NCBI RefSeq assembly: GCF_947501905.1
Contig: NZ_CANMXL010000005.1
Span: 1-64,000, forward strand
DNA length: 64,000 nucleotides
Source: an uncultured Winogradskyella sp.
Lineage (GTDB): Bacteria > Bacteroidota > Bacteroidia > Flavobacteriales > Flavobacteriaceae
Direction: 5' to 3'
Shown: piece by piece, positions 36,834 through 45,741 of the stretch
How the letters are laid out: the number at the start of each line of letters is the position of its first letter
Position numbering within the stretch: the stretch's first letter is position 1
Program-made: the position numbers and the translations under genes
The notes under the pieces: generated by a model
The model's input: the letters and a program-made list of their open reading frames with translations, nothing else
Database searches by the model: none
What the model was told of the DNA's origin: nothing

Positions 36834-38153
36834 TTATATTTTTCTGTTTACATCAAACTGTTCAAAATAATCAGCTACTCTGCGTAGAAAACTTCCTCCG
36901 AGGAAACCATCAACAACGCGATGATCAAAAGACAAGGATAAGTACATCATACTACGAATGGCAATTTCATCTCCGTTTTCTGTTTCTATAACTTCGGGAC
37001 GTTTTTTAATAATTCCTAGGGCCAGAATCGCAACTTCTGGTTGATTGATAATTGGTGTTCCCATTACACTTCCAAAGGTTCCCACATTAGAAATGGTAAA
37101 AGTGCTGCCTTTTATGTCATCACCAGCCAATTTATTCCCTCTAGCTTTTTCAGCCAATTCATTAACATTTTCAGCAAGTGTTTTTAAATCTTTTGTGTCG
37201 GCATTTTTCACGACAGGTACAATGAGGTTTCCACTTGGCAATGCCGTTGCCATACCTATATTAATATCTTCTTTTACAATAATAGTATTGCCATCGACGG
37301 AAGCATTGATATTTGGAAAATCTTTAACCGCTTTTGCTACTGCTTCAACAAATAATGGTGTAAATGTTAATCGTTCGCCATACTTTTCTTGAAACGATAC
37401 TTTATTTGTATTTCTCCAATTTACCATATTTGTTAAATCAGCTTCCACATAAGCTGTAACGTGTGGTGATGTGTGTTTTGAATACACCATATGGTCTGCA
37501 ATCATCTGACGCATACGGTCCATTTCTACAATTTTCCCTTTTCCTTTATCAAACGTTAATTGTGGTATTCTATAAGCTGTTGGGTCTTGAGTGATAGGTT
37601 GGGCAAATTTATAAGGTCGACCATCTTCTATATACTGAAACAAATCACTCTTTCTTAACCTTCCTTCATGACCAGTTGCAGGTATCCTTGCTAGTTCTTC
37701 AAAACTGATATGCTGTTCTTTTGCAATTTCAATAATTAAAGGTGAAAAAAACGTATTGGCATTATTAACTGAAAATGAATTCGAAGTTGAAGCAGAAACC
37801 GCCTGAACAGTTTTTCTTTTTTGCTCCTTCTTTTTAGACTGAGGCTTTTCGTTTTTAATAGCTGTTTCTTTCTCTGAAGATTTAACTGTGTCAGAAACCT
37901 CAAGTAAAGCAATAACCTCACTAACAGGAACTACATCTTTAGCTCCAAATAAGGTTTTTATTAACACACCTGAAGCTGGAGCCGGAACTTCATTATCAAC
38001 TTTATCAGTCGCTACTTCCAGGATAATATCGCCTTCATCAAAAGTATCTCCTTCATTTACCAGCCAATTTATAATGGTACCTTCTGTAATACTCTCGCCC
38101 ATTTTGGGCATTTTCAGTTCAAAACTTTTCAATTTATCGTTATTTTTAAACAA
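36834..38153 (-). CDS. Branched-chain 2-oxoacid dehydrogenase E2 (dihydrolipoyl acyltransferase)
   Basis: E2 core of the 2-oxo-acid dehydrogenase. The 439-residue chain has an N-terminal lipoyl domain (about 10-85) with the lipoylated Lys51 in EVATDKVDNEVPAPASG, a long Lys/Ser linker, a peripheral subunit-binding domain (about 150-190, ARIPATGHEGRLRKSDLF) and a catalytic domain ending in the SFDHRVVDG motif. Neighbours ilvE and fused E1 suggest a branched-chain complex. A 50-base gap with a dispersed hairpin repeat separates it from ilvE. It diverges from an Lrp-type regulator gene. Confidence 0.93.
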   Translation of the reverse strand: MFKNNDKLKSFELKMPKMGESITEGTIINWLVNEGDTFDEGDIILEVATDKVDNEVPAPASGVLIKTLFGAKDVVPVSEVIALLEVSDTVKSSEKETAIKNEKPQSKKKEQKRKTVQAVSASTSNSFSVNNANTFFSPLIIEIAKEQHISFEELARIPATGHEGRLRKSDLFQYIEDGRPYKFAQPITQDPTAYRIPQLTFDKGKGKIVEMDRMRQMIADHMVYSKHTSPHVTAYVEADLTNMVNWRNTNKVSFQEKYGERLTFTPLFVEAVAKAVKDFPNINASVDGNTIIVKEDINIGMATALPSGNLIVPVVKNADTKDLKTLAENVNELAEKARGNKLAGDDIKGSTFTISNVGTFGSVMGTPIINQPEVAILALGIIKKRPEVIETENGDEIAIRSMMYLSLSFDHRVVDGFLGGSFLRRVADYFEQFDVNRKI

Positions 38154-38255
38154 GGATTAAAAATAATAAATACTAAATCTTACCAATGTTAAAAACTTCT
38201 ATATTATCTTAATTCAGAATTTTATTCTTTTTTATAATAATAAATTAGATTTTTT

Positions 38256-38263
38256 TACTTTTG
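38256..38263 (+). promoter_or_regulatory. Bacteroidota-type -7 box for the Lrp-type regulator (TACTTTTG)
   Basis: TACTTTTG fits TAnnTTTG, 38 bases before the ATG of the regulator, in the 148-base gap between it and the divergent E2 gene. Confidence 0.55.
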
Positions 38264-38301
38264 AAATAATTATTTTTAATTTCAACTATTCATTTTTTCT
38301 T

Positions 38302-38775
38302 ATGGCTTATACACTAGACAAGATTGACACCCATATATTATCTATTCTTCAAGAAAATAGTAATCGTACAACTAAAAGTATTGCCGAAGAATTAGGAATG
38401 ACGACTTCACCAATTTTTGAACGGATTAAAAAGCTTGAAAAAGAAGGTTATATTAAAAAATATGTAGCTGTATTAGACAATAAAAAAATTGGTTTAAAGC
38501 TTACTGTTTTTATTGGCATTACGCTTCAAGGTCATACAAGAAGCTATCTCGAAAAATTTGTTAAAGAGATAAACAATTTCCCCGAAATAGTAGAGTGCCA
38601 TCGCGTTAGTGGAAATTTTGATTATTTACTGAAACTTGTTGTAGAAGACATTGAAGCGTATGAAACGTTTATCATTTCAAAATTGACACTTCTACCCTAT
38701 TTAGGAAATGTACAGAGTTTGATTACATTGTCTACTGGAAAAGAAACTAATGAAATTGATTTGAGTCGAGTTTAA
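38302..38775 (+). CDS. Lrp/AsnC-family transcription regulator
   Basis: A 157-residue regulator: an N-terminal winged HTH (about 5-60, 'LDKIDTHILSILQENSNRTT', then SIAEELGMTTSPIFERIKKLEKEG) and a C-terminal RAM ligand-binding domain (about 70-150, with VECHRVSGNFDYLLKLVVED). It responds in the family to amino acids. It diverges from the E2-ilvE-E1 operon, so it is likely the local regulator of branched-chain amino-acid breakdown. This is inference from position. It converges with the paa operon end (paaY). Confidence 0.95.
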   Translation: MAYTLDKIDTHILSILQENSNRTTKSIAEELGMTTSPIFERIKKLEKEGYIKKYVAVLDNKKIGLKLTVFIGITLQGHTRSYLEKFVKEINNFPEIVECHRVSGNFDYLLKLVVEDIEAYETFIISKLTLLPYLGNVQSLITLSTGKETNEIDLSRV

Positions 38776-38776
38776 A

Positions 38777-39376
38777 TCACTTCTTTTTAAAAGTCTCTCG
38801 AAGTGTTTTATAGACATCATCTTGAAGCTTTCTGTTTTCTGGCACTTCTCTAAGTGGTTCTACTTCTCGTAATGATTCATGACAATCTGCCGGCAATTGT
38901 TGATAAAGCTCTGTGCCTTTTGTTTTCCATGCAATCATATCGTCTGTAACTTCCTTAATTATTTTAGCAGGGTTACCAACAACCAAACTTCGTTTTGGGA
39001 TTATTGTTTCCGCTTTTACAAATGCCATGGCTCCTACGATGGATTCATCACCAATATCGGCGTCGTCCATAATAACGGTATTCATGCCTATCAAGCAGTT
39101 TCTACCCAAATTAGCGCCATGAATTATAGCGCCGTGACCTACATGCGCACTTTCTTTTAATACGATAGATTTCCCAGGAAACATATGAACCGTACAATTC
39201 TCTTGAACATTAACACCATCTTCTAAAATAATTTGTCCCCAATCTCCACGAATGGCAGCACCTGGACCTATATAACAGTTTTTGCCTATAATCACATTTC
39301 CAGTCACAGCTGCCAAAGGATGCACAAAACTACTTTCGTGAACTACTGGTATATAGCCTTGAAATTCGTAAATCAT
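38777..39376 (-). CDS. paaY: Hexapeptide-repeat protein PaaY, putative thioesterase
   Basis: A 199-residue left-handed beta-helix protein of the gamma-carbonic-anhydrase-like family. Metal-ligand pattern visible: VQENCTVH, then SAHVGHGAIIHG, with the Arg/Asp/Gln pocket (RGDWG, EDGVNVQ). Family member PaaY is a thioesterase that hydrolyses dead-end ring-hydroxylated CoA products in phenylacetate degradation. It is last in the minus-strand paa operon; its start overlaps the previous gene by 4 bases (39373-39376). The C-terminal tail with PLREVPEN is typical for PaaY-like chains. Confidence 0.88.
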   Translation of the reverse strand: MIYEFQGYIPVVHESSFVHPLAAVTGNVIIGKNCYIGPGAAIRGDWGQIILEDGVNVQENCTVHMFPGKSIVLKESAHVGHGAIIHGANLGRNCLIGMNTVIMDDADIGDESIVGAMAFVKAETIIPKRSLVVGNPAKIIKEVTDDMIAWKTKGTELYQQLPADCHESLREVEPLREVPENRKLQDDVYKTLRETFKKK

Positions 39377-39711
39377 AACTCTTCTATTATTGAACGCCCC
39401 TTACTTTTATCTCCAGAAGTCCATTCCCATTCTTCATGTAGTCTAATTTTTCCATTAGCTAAAATCTCAGGAACAGATTTACATCTTCCTGTCATTAAAA
39501 CTCCTTTATCATTAACCTGATGATATCTCATATCTATAGCACCATTAGATGAAACTAGTCCTATAAGGTGTCCTTCAACAATTTTACCACCAGAATATAC
39601 CGATGTTAATATATTTCCTTCTTGTTTATAATGAAATATGGTCTCTTCTGAGGTTTCCCCATTAATAGTGTTTTCTGTAGCTTTAAATTTTTTATTGTTA
39701 TAGCTAAACAT
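39373..39711 (-). CDS. Conserved small protein of unknown function in the paa operon
   Basis: A 112-residue cytoplasmic beta-rich protein. The sequence (ENTINGETSEETIFHYKQEG, then 'GHLIGLVSSNGAIDMRYHQVN' and RLHEEWEWTSGDKSKG) matches a small family often labelled as N-acetylglutamate-synthase-like, a label without visible support here. Its fold may be lipocalin-like. It overlaps paaY by 4 bases, and its start codon overlaps the enoyl-CoA hydratase stop by 1 base, so it is translated with the paa genes. Role unknown. Confidence 0.75.
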   Translation of the reverse strand: MFSYNNKKFKATENTINGETSEETIFHYKQEGNILTSVYSGGKIVEGHLIGLVSSNGAIDMRYHQVNDKGVLMTGRCKSVPEILANGKIRLHEEWEWTSGDKSKGRSIIEEL

Positions 39712-40463
39712 TATTTAAACCCTTTCAATTTCTCTTTTGTAAAATCAGATAATACTAATCTACCGCTAGTTGCAGCACGTTCTGCTAATAAGTCATCCCA
39801 ATGGTCTGTGCCTTGCCAAAAGACTTTTTTCATCTCACGCATGGCTTCAGTATTGTATGTGCATAAATGTTCTGCTGTTGCTTTAACTGCTTCATCTAGC
39901 TCTTCATTAGTCTCATAAACATGCGTAAACAAACCTTTTTGCTTTGCCCATTCTGCCGGATAAAATGAATTGGCATCGATTGCGATTTGCGACATTCCGC
40001 TTAAGCCTATTTTACGCTCAATAGCTGGTCCGACAACAAATGGTCCAATACCAATATTCAACTCACTTAACTTGATAGCCGCATATTTTGATGCCATACA
40101 ATAATCGGTTGATGCAGCTAAACCAACACCTCCGCCAACGGTCTTTCCTTGTATGCGCCCAATAATAAATTTTGGACATTTACGCATGGCGTTTATTACA
40201 TTTGCAAAGCCAGAAAAGAAAACTTTTCCTGTAGCTTCGTCATTAATGTTTATTAATTCTTTAAAGCTTGCTCCAGCGCAAAACGTTCTGTCTTTTCCAC
40301 TTTTAAGAACGATTACTTTTATAGCGTCATTAGTTCCAGCATCTTTTATGGTTTGAGCTAATTCCGCTAATACATTGCCTGGCAAGGAGTTGTGTGCAGG
40401 ATGAAAGAATTCTATGTATCCTACTTCGTTTTCTATAGTTTGTTTTACGTATGGTTGTGTCAT
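39711..40463 (-). CDS. Enoyl-CoA hydratase/isomerase-family protein of the paa operon (PaaF-like)
   Basis: A 250-residue crotonase-fold enzyme. The oxyanion regions are visible as RTFCAGASFKEL and RIQGKTVGGGVGLAASTDYC. It could act as the 2,3-dehydroadipyl-CoA hydratase (PaaF) that is otherwise missing from the cluster, since paaG is a separate gene at 47.8 kb. Its N-terminus (EFFHPAHNSLPG) differs from typical PaaF, so the exact step is uncertain. The start is 1 base from the paaZ stop, and its stop overlaps the next gene by 1 base. Confidence 0.82.
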   Translation of the reverse strand: MTQPYVKQTIENEVGYIEFFHPAHNSLPGNVLAELAQTIKDAGTNDAIKVIVLKSGKDRTFCAGASFKELININDEATGKVFFSGFANVINAMRKCPKFIIGRIQGKTVGGGVGLAASTDYCMASKYAAIKLSELNIGIGPFVVGPAIERKIGLSGMSQIAIDANSFYPAEWAKQKGLFTHVYETNEELDEAVKATAEHLCTYNTEAMREMKKVFWQGTDHWDDLLAERAATSGRLVLSDFTKEKLKGFK

Positions 40464-40464
40464 A

Positions 40465-42963
40465 TTATATTAATCCAAATTGTTCAAAATGGTGGTTCAA
40501 GTGCTTACGTTCCATTAAATACCACTCATATTTATTTAACTCTCCAAATACCATATTACTTAATGTAGCATCTGGATTTGCTTTAAAATATTCTAAATAA
40601 GCTTCACGTTGCGCTTTGAAACTTTCAACGGCAGTAGCAAAATCAGCATGCTTTAAGTCATCAAGTGTATCCTTTTCTAACAATGGAAATTGTGAATTCT
40701 GAGGAAACTTATTATAATTCCAAAGGCTGTTTTTTACTTTTTCTAAAATCTTTTCAGGGGTTGAAATTTCAAAATCCTGAATTTCCCCAGCAGCAATTTT
40801 ATAGGTATACTCTAAATGTTCTAACATATGCTGAGGTGTCATGATTCCCCATTTTGGTTTTGTATCTTCTGAAAGTTTTGATAAACACTCATCAATCTTG
40901 TCGTCAGTCATTTCAACAAAAACTTCTTGCTTTTTCTGAACCATTGTTAGCACCGTTGCTAAAGCCACTAGTTCATCTTCAGCATCAAAAATCTCTGCAA
41001 ACCATTTTACGATACCACTTGGATGTTCTGCTGAAGCGACGTCTCTATCTATTTTCTGCTTACAAGTTAAACGTACATAAATCGTATCGTTGTGATATAA
41101 TGGACGTAAAAATCGACATTCTTCCAATCCATAGTTTGCTGATACGGGTCCTTTATTTGGATACACAAATAAACCTGCTGCTGCAGATATTATAAAATAC
41201 CCATGAGCTGTCCGCTTTTCAAAAATACTTCCGTCCAAAGATGTGATATCTGTATGCGCATAGAAATGGTCCCAAGTCACGTTAGCAAAGCTTATAATAT
41301 CTGAATCTGTAATGGTACGTTTATGCGTTTTCATAGACATACCGGGTTGAATATCTTCCCAATGGTACTTAAACGGATGCTGTTCTGCCTCTTTATATTT
41401 TGCTTTTTGCTGATATATTCCTGTAATCTCAGTAATCGTTGTTGGCGACCCTTGAATCGCGGTACGTTGCAAATAGTGCTTTATACCTCGCATACCTCCC
41501 ATTTCTTCGCCTCCGCCTGCACGTCCTGGACCTCCATGAACTAAATATGGTAATGGTGAACCGTGACCTGTACTTTCTTTAGCCATTTCGCGATTCATGA
41601 CTAAAATTCTACCATGATGACTAGCTGCATTGACTACATAATCTCTTGCAATTTTATCATCAAACGTCGCAATAGAAGATACTAAAGATCCTTTACCCAT
41701 TTGTGCTAGTTTCACTGCTTCATCTAAACTCTTGTAAGGCATGATTGTACTTACAGGACCAAAAGCCTCTCGTTTGTGAATGACTGTGTTTTGGAATGGA
41801 TGGTCTGCACGTAATAGAATTGGACTTATAAATGCGCCTTTTTTCGCATCTGCACCTATGGTTTCAATTTTATCTAAATCACCATAGACGATTTGTGCCT
41901 CTTTTGCTAAATCGTTTACCGAGTCTTTAACCGCTTGAACTTGTTGATGGCTTACTAAAGAACCCATTCTCACTTCTTTTAATCTTGGATCTCCAATCGT
42001 AACTTTATCTAATGCTTTGCCTAAAGCTATTTGAACGTCTTCTACCAAACTCTCTGGTACAATAATTCGCCGGATTGCTGTACATTTTTGTCCAGCTTTT
42101 ACAGTCATTTCTTTACGAACTTCTTTTATAAATAAATCGAATTCTGGCGTTTCTGGAACTGCATCTTCTCCTAAAATAGAAGCATTTAAGGAATCTGCTT
42201 CCATGGTAAATGGCACAGATTCTTGTATCAATCTTGGATGCGCTTTTAATAAACGACCCGTTTGAGCAGAGCCCGTAAATGTAACCACATCTTGAGATTC
42301 TACAGTGTCTAATATTGTTCTAACCGTTCCGTTTATAATTTGAAGCGCTCCTTCTGGTAAAATACCTGAGTCGATAATTGTTCTTGCAACAGCTTCTGCT
42401 AAATATGATGACGAAGGCGCTGGTAATACCACAGCAGGCATGCCAGCCATCCAATTCACGGCACATTTTTCTAACATACCCCAAACCGGGAAGTTAAACG
42501 CATTAATATGCACAGCTACACCTTTCTTAGGCACCATAATATGATGTGCCATAAAGCGTCCACCGCGTGATAAATCAATGGCATCACCTTCTACATGAAA
42601 GGGTTGATTGGGAAATAGTTTTCTTAATGAAGCGTTAGCAAATAGGTTACCGAAACCACCTTCGATATCTATCCAACTATCTACTTTGGTAGCACCAGTT
42701 CTATAACTCAATTCATAAAACGCATCCTTTCTTTTTGTAAGATATAATGCTAATTTCTTAAGCATGTTCCCTCGCTCTTGAAAGGTCATCTTACGAAGTT
42801 GCTCTCCTCCTTTTGTTCTTCCGTAGTTAAGAATTTCAGGAATATCTAAACCTTCAATGGCTACACTCGTAAATGCTTCACCAGTAATGGCATCCAAAAT
42901 TGGTATCCCTTCTTCTTTTCCTGTTGTCCAACTCCCTTGAACGTAATGTTGTATTTTTTCCAT
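40465..42963 (-). CDS. paaZ: PaaZ oxepin-CoA hydrolase / semialdehyde dehydrogenase, fused to a C-terminal DUF1569-like domain
   Basis: Ring-opening enzyme of the phenylacetyl-CoA pathway. The 832-residue protein has an aldehyde dehydrogenase domain (about 1-510) with catalytic E255 (FTMEADSLN) and C294 (KAGQKCTAIRR), then a MaoC-type hydratase domain (about 530-680, VTWDHFYAHTDITS). E. coli PaaZ ends near residue 681. Here 148 further residues (685-832; TPQHMLEHLEYTYK, ERKHLNHHFEQFG) form a helical domain resembling DUF1569/DinB-like proteins, with the HL...H pattern for metal binding. Whether the extension is catalytic or structural is unknown. Confidence 0.93.
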   Translation of the reverse strand: MEKIQHYVQGSWTTGKEEGIPILDAITGEAFTSVAIEGLDIPEILNYGRTKGGEQLRKMTFQERGNMLKKLALYLTKRKDAFYELSYRTGATKVDSWIDIEGGFGNLFANASLRKLFPNQPFHVEGDAIDLSRGGRFMAHHIMVPKKGVAVHINAFNFPVWGMLEKCAVNWMAGMPAVVLPAPSSSYLAEAVARTIIDSGILPEGALQIINGTVRTILDTVESQDVVTFTGSAQTGRLLKAHPRLIQESVPFTMEADSLNASILGEDAVPETPEFDLFIKEVRKEMTVKAGQKCTAIRRIIVPESLVEDVQIALGKALDKVTIGDPRLKEVRMGSLVSHQQVQAVKDSVNDLAKEAQIVYGDLDKIETIGADAKKGAFISPILLRADHPFQNTVIHKREAFGPVSTIMPYKSLDEAVKLAQMGKGSLVSSIATFDDKIARDYVVNAASHHGRILVMNREMAKESTGHGSPLPYLVHGGPGRAGGGEEMGGMRGIKHYLQRTAIQGSPTTITEITGIYQQKAKYKEAEQHPFKYHWEDIQPGMSMKTHKRTITDSDIISFANVTWDHFYAHTDITSLDGSIFEKRTAHGYFIISAAAGLFVYPNKGPVSANYGLEECRFLRPLYHNDTIYVRLTCKQKIDRDVASAEHPSGIVKWFAEIFDAEDELVALATVLTMVQKKQEVFVEMTDDKIDECLSKLSEDTKPKWGIMTPQHMLEHLEYTYKIAAGEIQDFEISTPEKILEKVKNSLWNYNKFPQNSQFPLLEKDTLDDLKHADFATAVESFKAQREAYLEYFKANPDATLSNMVFGELNKYEWYLMERKHLNHHFEQFGLI

Positions 42964-42969
42964 AATAAC

Positions 42970-43572
42970 TTAAGCCATTATTCTTAAAATTCTTCCTGTA
43001 ATTTTCCCTTCGATGGATTTCACATAACCATCTACAATTTTGTGCATTGGTACTGGTGTATTCCCAGGGAAATAGTCCTTATATTTTTCAAAAGAGTCCT
43101 CTACCAAATCAGAGCAAACGACATTGATACGCTTTCCATCTTCCAACTCTAAAGCCACGGCTTTTACAAAACTATTGATTGCACCATTTACCATAGCAGC
43201 ACTTGTTGTCATATCTACTGGATCATCAGCTAATATTCCGGTAGACAATGTTATTGAGCCTCCAGAATTTAGATAGTCTTTTCCTATTCTAACCACATTA
43301 ACCTGACCCATCATTTTACTTTTTATACCTATATAAAAATCGTCTTCAGACAAATTATCAAACTTATCCCATTTCGCGTCACCAGCAATGGCAACAATAG
43401 CATCTAGTTTACCAACGGATTCAAACATTGATTTAATAGAACTTGAATCTGAAAAATCAACAGTCACATCTCCAGAATTTCGTCCAGCGATGAGCACCTC
43501 ATGTTTTTGAGTCAATCGTTCACTGACTTTTTTTCCGATAGTTCCGTTTCCTCCTATAACTAAAATCTTCAT
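42970..43572 (-). CDS. SDR-fold protein lacking the YxxxK catalytic pair
   Basis: A 200-residue Rossmann protein (KILVIGGNGTIGKKV at the N-terminus, then VAIAGDAKWD) of the short-chain dehydrogenase fold. Where active SDRs have Tyr-x-x-x-Lys, this has 'SAAMVNGAINSFVKA', so both residues are missing. The same variant (SAAMVNGAL-like) is known from a subgroup of SDR proteins of about 200 residues with unknown activity. The gene lies between paaJ (1-base junction) and paaZ (6-base gap) in the operon, so it is probably cotranscribed. A redox role is unproven. Confidence 0.8.
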   Translation of the reverse strand: MKILVIGGNGTIGKKVSERLTQKHEVLIAGRNSGDVTVDFSDSSSIKSMFESVGKLDAIVAIAGDAKWDKFDNLSEDDFYIGIKSKMMGQVNVVRIGKDYLNSGGSITLSTGILADDPVDMTTSAAMVNGAINSFVKAVALELEDGKRINVVCSDLVEDSFEKYKDYFPGNTPVPMHKIVDGYVKSIEGKITGRILRIMA

Positions 43573-44781
43573 CTATACACGTTCTATTATTGCTGCATAA
43601 CCTTGGCCTACACCAATGCACATGGTGATTAAAGCATACTTTTTATTTTGCTCATGTAATTCTAAAGCTGCTGAATAGGCTATTCTTGCTCCTGTTACTC
43701 CTAATGGGTGGCCAATGGCAATTGAACCTCCATTTGGGTTTAATCTTGGGTCATCATCTGCTAATCCCCAAGCTCTTGTACATGCCAATGCTTGAGCTGC
43801 GAATGCTTCGTTAAGTTCAATAATATCCATATCCTCCATAGTTAAACCTGCCTTTTCTAAAGCTTTATTAGATGCTTGGACAGGACCTATTCCCATAATT
43901 CTTGGTTCTACACCAACCACTGCTGAACTAACAATTCTCGCTAAGGGTTTTAAATCATATTTTTTAACTGCATCTTCTGAAGCAATAATGGTTGCAGCTG
44001 CACCGTCATTTAATCCTGATGCATTTCCAGCAGTAACACTTCCACCCTCTTTTTTAAAGGCTGCTCTTAATTTTCCTAATACTTCAAGGGATGTGCTTGG
44101 TTTTACAAATTCGTCTTTTGAAAATTGAATTGGGTCTTTTTTACGTTGCGGAATTTCAACTGTTACTATTTCTTTGGCTAGTCTCCCATTTTCTTGAGCT
44201 TTAGAGGCCTTCATCTGACTCCAATAGGCAAACTTATCTTGATCTTCTCTCGAAATATTATACTTCTCAACCAAGTTTTCTGCAGTCATTCCCATACCAT
44301 CAGTTCCATATAGTTTGTGCATTTTCGGATTGATGAACCTCCAACCAAAGGTTGAATCATACATTTTAGAGTCTCCACCAAATGCACTTGATGGTTTTGC
44401 CATCACATAAGGACCACGTGTCATATTCTCAACTCCTCCGGAAATAAAAAGGTCTCCATCACCTGCTTTAATCGCACGATTAGCATGAATGATTGCAGAT
44501 AAACCAGAGCTACATAATCTGTTGACTGTTTCGCCCGGAACCGTAAATGGTAATCCCGCTAATAGTGAGGACATCCGTGCGACATTACGATTGTCTTCGC
44601 CTGCTTGGTTAGCGCAACCCATAATGACATCATCATAAGCTTCTTTAGGAATGCTTGGATTTCGTTTCACGATTTCTTCAATAACTATTGCTCCCAAATC
44701 ATCTGTGCGGACAGCAGATAAGGTTCCTTTATAATTTCCTATTGGTGTTCTAATACCGTCAACTATATATGCTTGTTTCAT
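43573..44781 (-). CDS. paaJ: 3-oxoadipyl-CoA / 3-oxo-5,6-dehydrosuberyl-CoA thiolase
   Basis: Thiolase that cleaves the 3-oxoacyl-CoA intermediates of the phenylacetate pathway to acetyl-CoA and succinyl-CoA. The 402-residue protein has the nucleophile Cys in NRLCSSGLSAI, IELNEAFAAQAL, GGSIAIGHPLGVTGAR (catalytic His) and the second Cys in TMCIGVGQG. Length and motifs match acetyl-CoA acyltransferases; operon position indicates PaaJ. It is separated from an embedded exported protein gene by 1 base. Confidence 0.93.
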   Translation of the reverse strand: MKQAYIVDGIRTPIGNYKGTLSAVRTDDLGAIVIEEIVKRNPSIPKEAYDDVIMGCANQAGEDNRNVARMSSLLAGLPFTVPGETVNRLCSSGLSAIIHANRAIKAGDGDLFISGGVENMTRGPYVMAKPSSAFGGDSKMYDSTFGWRFINPKMHKLYGTDGMGMTAENLVEKYNISREDQDKFAYWSQMKASKAQENGRLAKEIVTVEIPQRKKDPIQFSKDEFVKPSTSLEVLGKLRAAFKKEGGSVTAGNASGLNDGAAATIIASEDAVKKYDLKPLARIVSSAVVGVEPRIMGIGPVQASNKALEKAGLTMEDMDIIELNEAFAAQALACTRAWGLADDDPRLNPNGGSIAIGHPLGVTGARIAYSAALELHEQNKKYALITMCIGVGQGYAAIIERV

Positions 44782-44782
44782 T

Positions 44783-45340
44783 CTAATCTGTAAAAATTTT
44801 ACTTATTGCTTTGGCTAATTCTTTACTATCTTTATTAAAAAGGTCCATACTCCTTACATTATATTTTCTTTTTAAAAGTATTTTATGTGTATTGGCCTCC
44901 ACCATTAGTACATAAAAATCATAATAGTATTCCGGACTTTTAGAATAATACATATGAATTCCATCAGAAGTTTTGTCTGGTTCTGACATTTGCACTTCAC
45001 CTAATAAAAGTATACAAATTGCATCATATTTTTCATTATTGAACTTTATGTCTAATTCATCAAAAGATTTTAAATTTTTTGGAAAATCTGCCTTTACATT
45101 ATATAAATATTTAAAATCATCCTTAGGCTTATTTGCTCTCTTTTCAATTTTCTTGAAAAGGTTATTGTAATTAGTTGCTAAATCAAAATTTCCTCCAGAA
45201 TAAACCAAAACTTTACTTGGTACTTTGAAGCCTGGAATCGAAAAACTCTCCTGAAGTTGAATCCTTCTTGAAATTTTTCCTGATTTTTCTTGCGCAAAAG
45301 TCAAGTTGAATATTAATAATGCAAAAATGATTTTTTTCAT
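44783..45340 (-). CDS. Exported protein of unknown function inside the paa operon
   Basis: A 185-residue protein with a short signal peptide ending LTFAQEK. The mature part is mixed alpha/beta with KVLVYSGGNFDLATNY, 'KYDAICILLLGEVQMSE' and YDFYVLMVEANTHKILLKR. I know no family. It starts at the ATG at 45340, which overlaps the paaI stop (ATGA), so it is translationally coupled to paa genes although exported proteins are unexpected there. No cysteine or metal motif is seen. Confidence 0.72.
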   Translation of the reverse strand: MKKIIFALLIFNLTFAQEKSGKISRRIQLQESFSIPGFKVPSKVLVYSGGNFDLATNYNNLFKKIEKRANKPKDDFKYLYNVKADFPKNLKSFDELDIKFNNEKYDAICILLLGEVQMSEPDKTSDGIHMYYSKSPEYYYDFYVLMVEANTHKILLKRKYNVRSMDLFNKDSKELAKAISKIFTD

Positions 45341-45741
45341 GTCCAATCTTTTTGAGTCCTGTAAACCACTCCTTTAAAAAGTGCTACTAATTCGTCTTCT
45401 CGTTTAACTTCTATAATATTAAAACCTAGTTTGTTATTTACTTTTTCAATAGTGCAATCTGCAACTAAATAATCACCTTCTTCAAGGGCTTCAATGTGGT
45501 TAATACTGGTCTCAATAGACACTGCATATTTACCATGCGTATTTGCCGTAAACCCAAAGGCTGTATCTGCCAAGGTATAGCTAATGCCACCATGTGCTTT
45601 ACCCATACTATTTAGCATATCACCTCTCACTTTCATACCCACCTTACAGCGTCCAACTTCACATTCCAATATTTCAATCCCCATCCAGGTGCTAAATGGG
45701 TCTAGTGATAGCATCTTATATGGAATTTTATCGCCTTGCAT
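45337..45741 (-). CDS. paaI: PaaI hotdog thioesterase
   Basis: A 134-residue single hotdog domain. Sequence 'SLDPFSTWMGIEILECEVG' and 'NSMGKAHGGISYTLADTAFGFTAN' show the family pattern, with the HGG loop and the Asp of LADTAF used for thioester hydrolysis. PaaI hydrolyses stalled aryl-CoA products of phenylacetate breakdown and spares CoA. It is coupled to both neighbours: 4-base overlap with the exported protein and 1-base overlap with paaH. Length standard. Confidence 0.93.
   Translation of the reverse strand: MQGDKIPYKMLSLDPFSTWMGIEILECEVGRCKVGMKVRGDMLNSMGKAHGGISYTLADTAFGFTANTHGKYAVSIETSINHIEALEEGDYLVADCTIEKVNNKLGFNIIEVKREDELVALFKGVVYRTQKDWT

Noticed and set aside
37045..37392. Plus-strand 115-residue frame opposite the E2 gene
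   Set aside because: Antisense of the E2 catalytic domain; no independent promoter or motif.
40854..41195. Plus-strand 113-residue frame opposite paaZ
   Set aside because: Antisense of the MaoC and linker part of PaaZ; His/Leu/Gln-rich translation typical of shadows.
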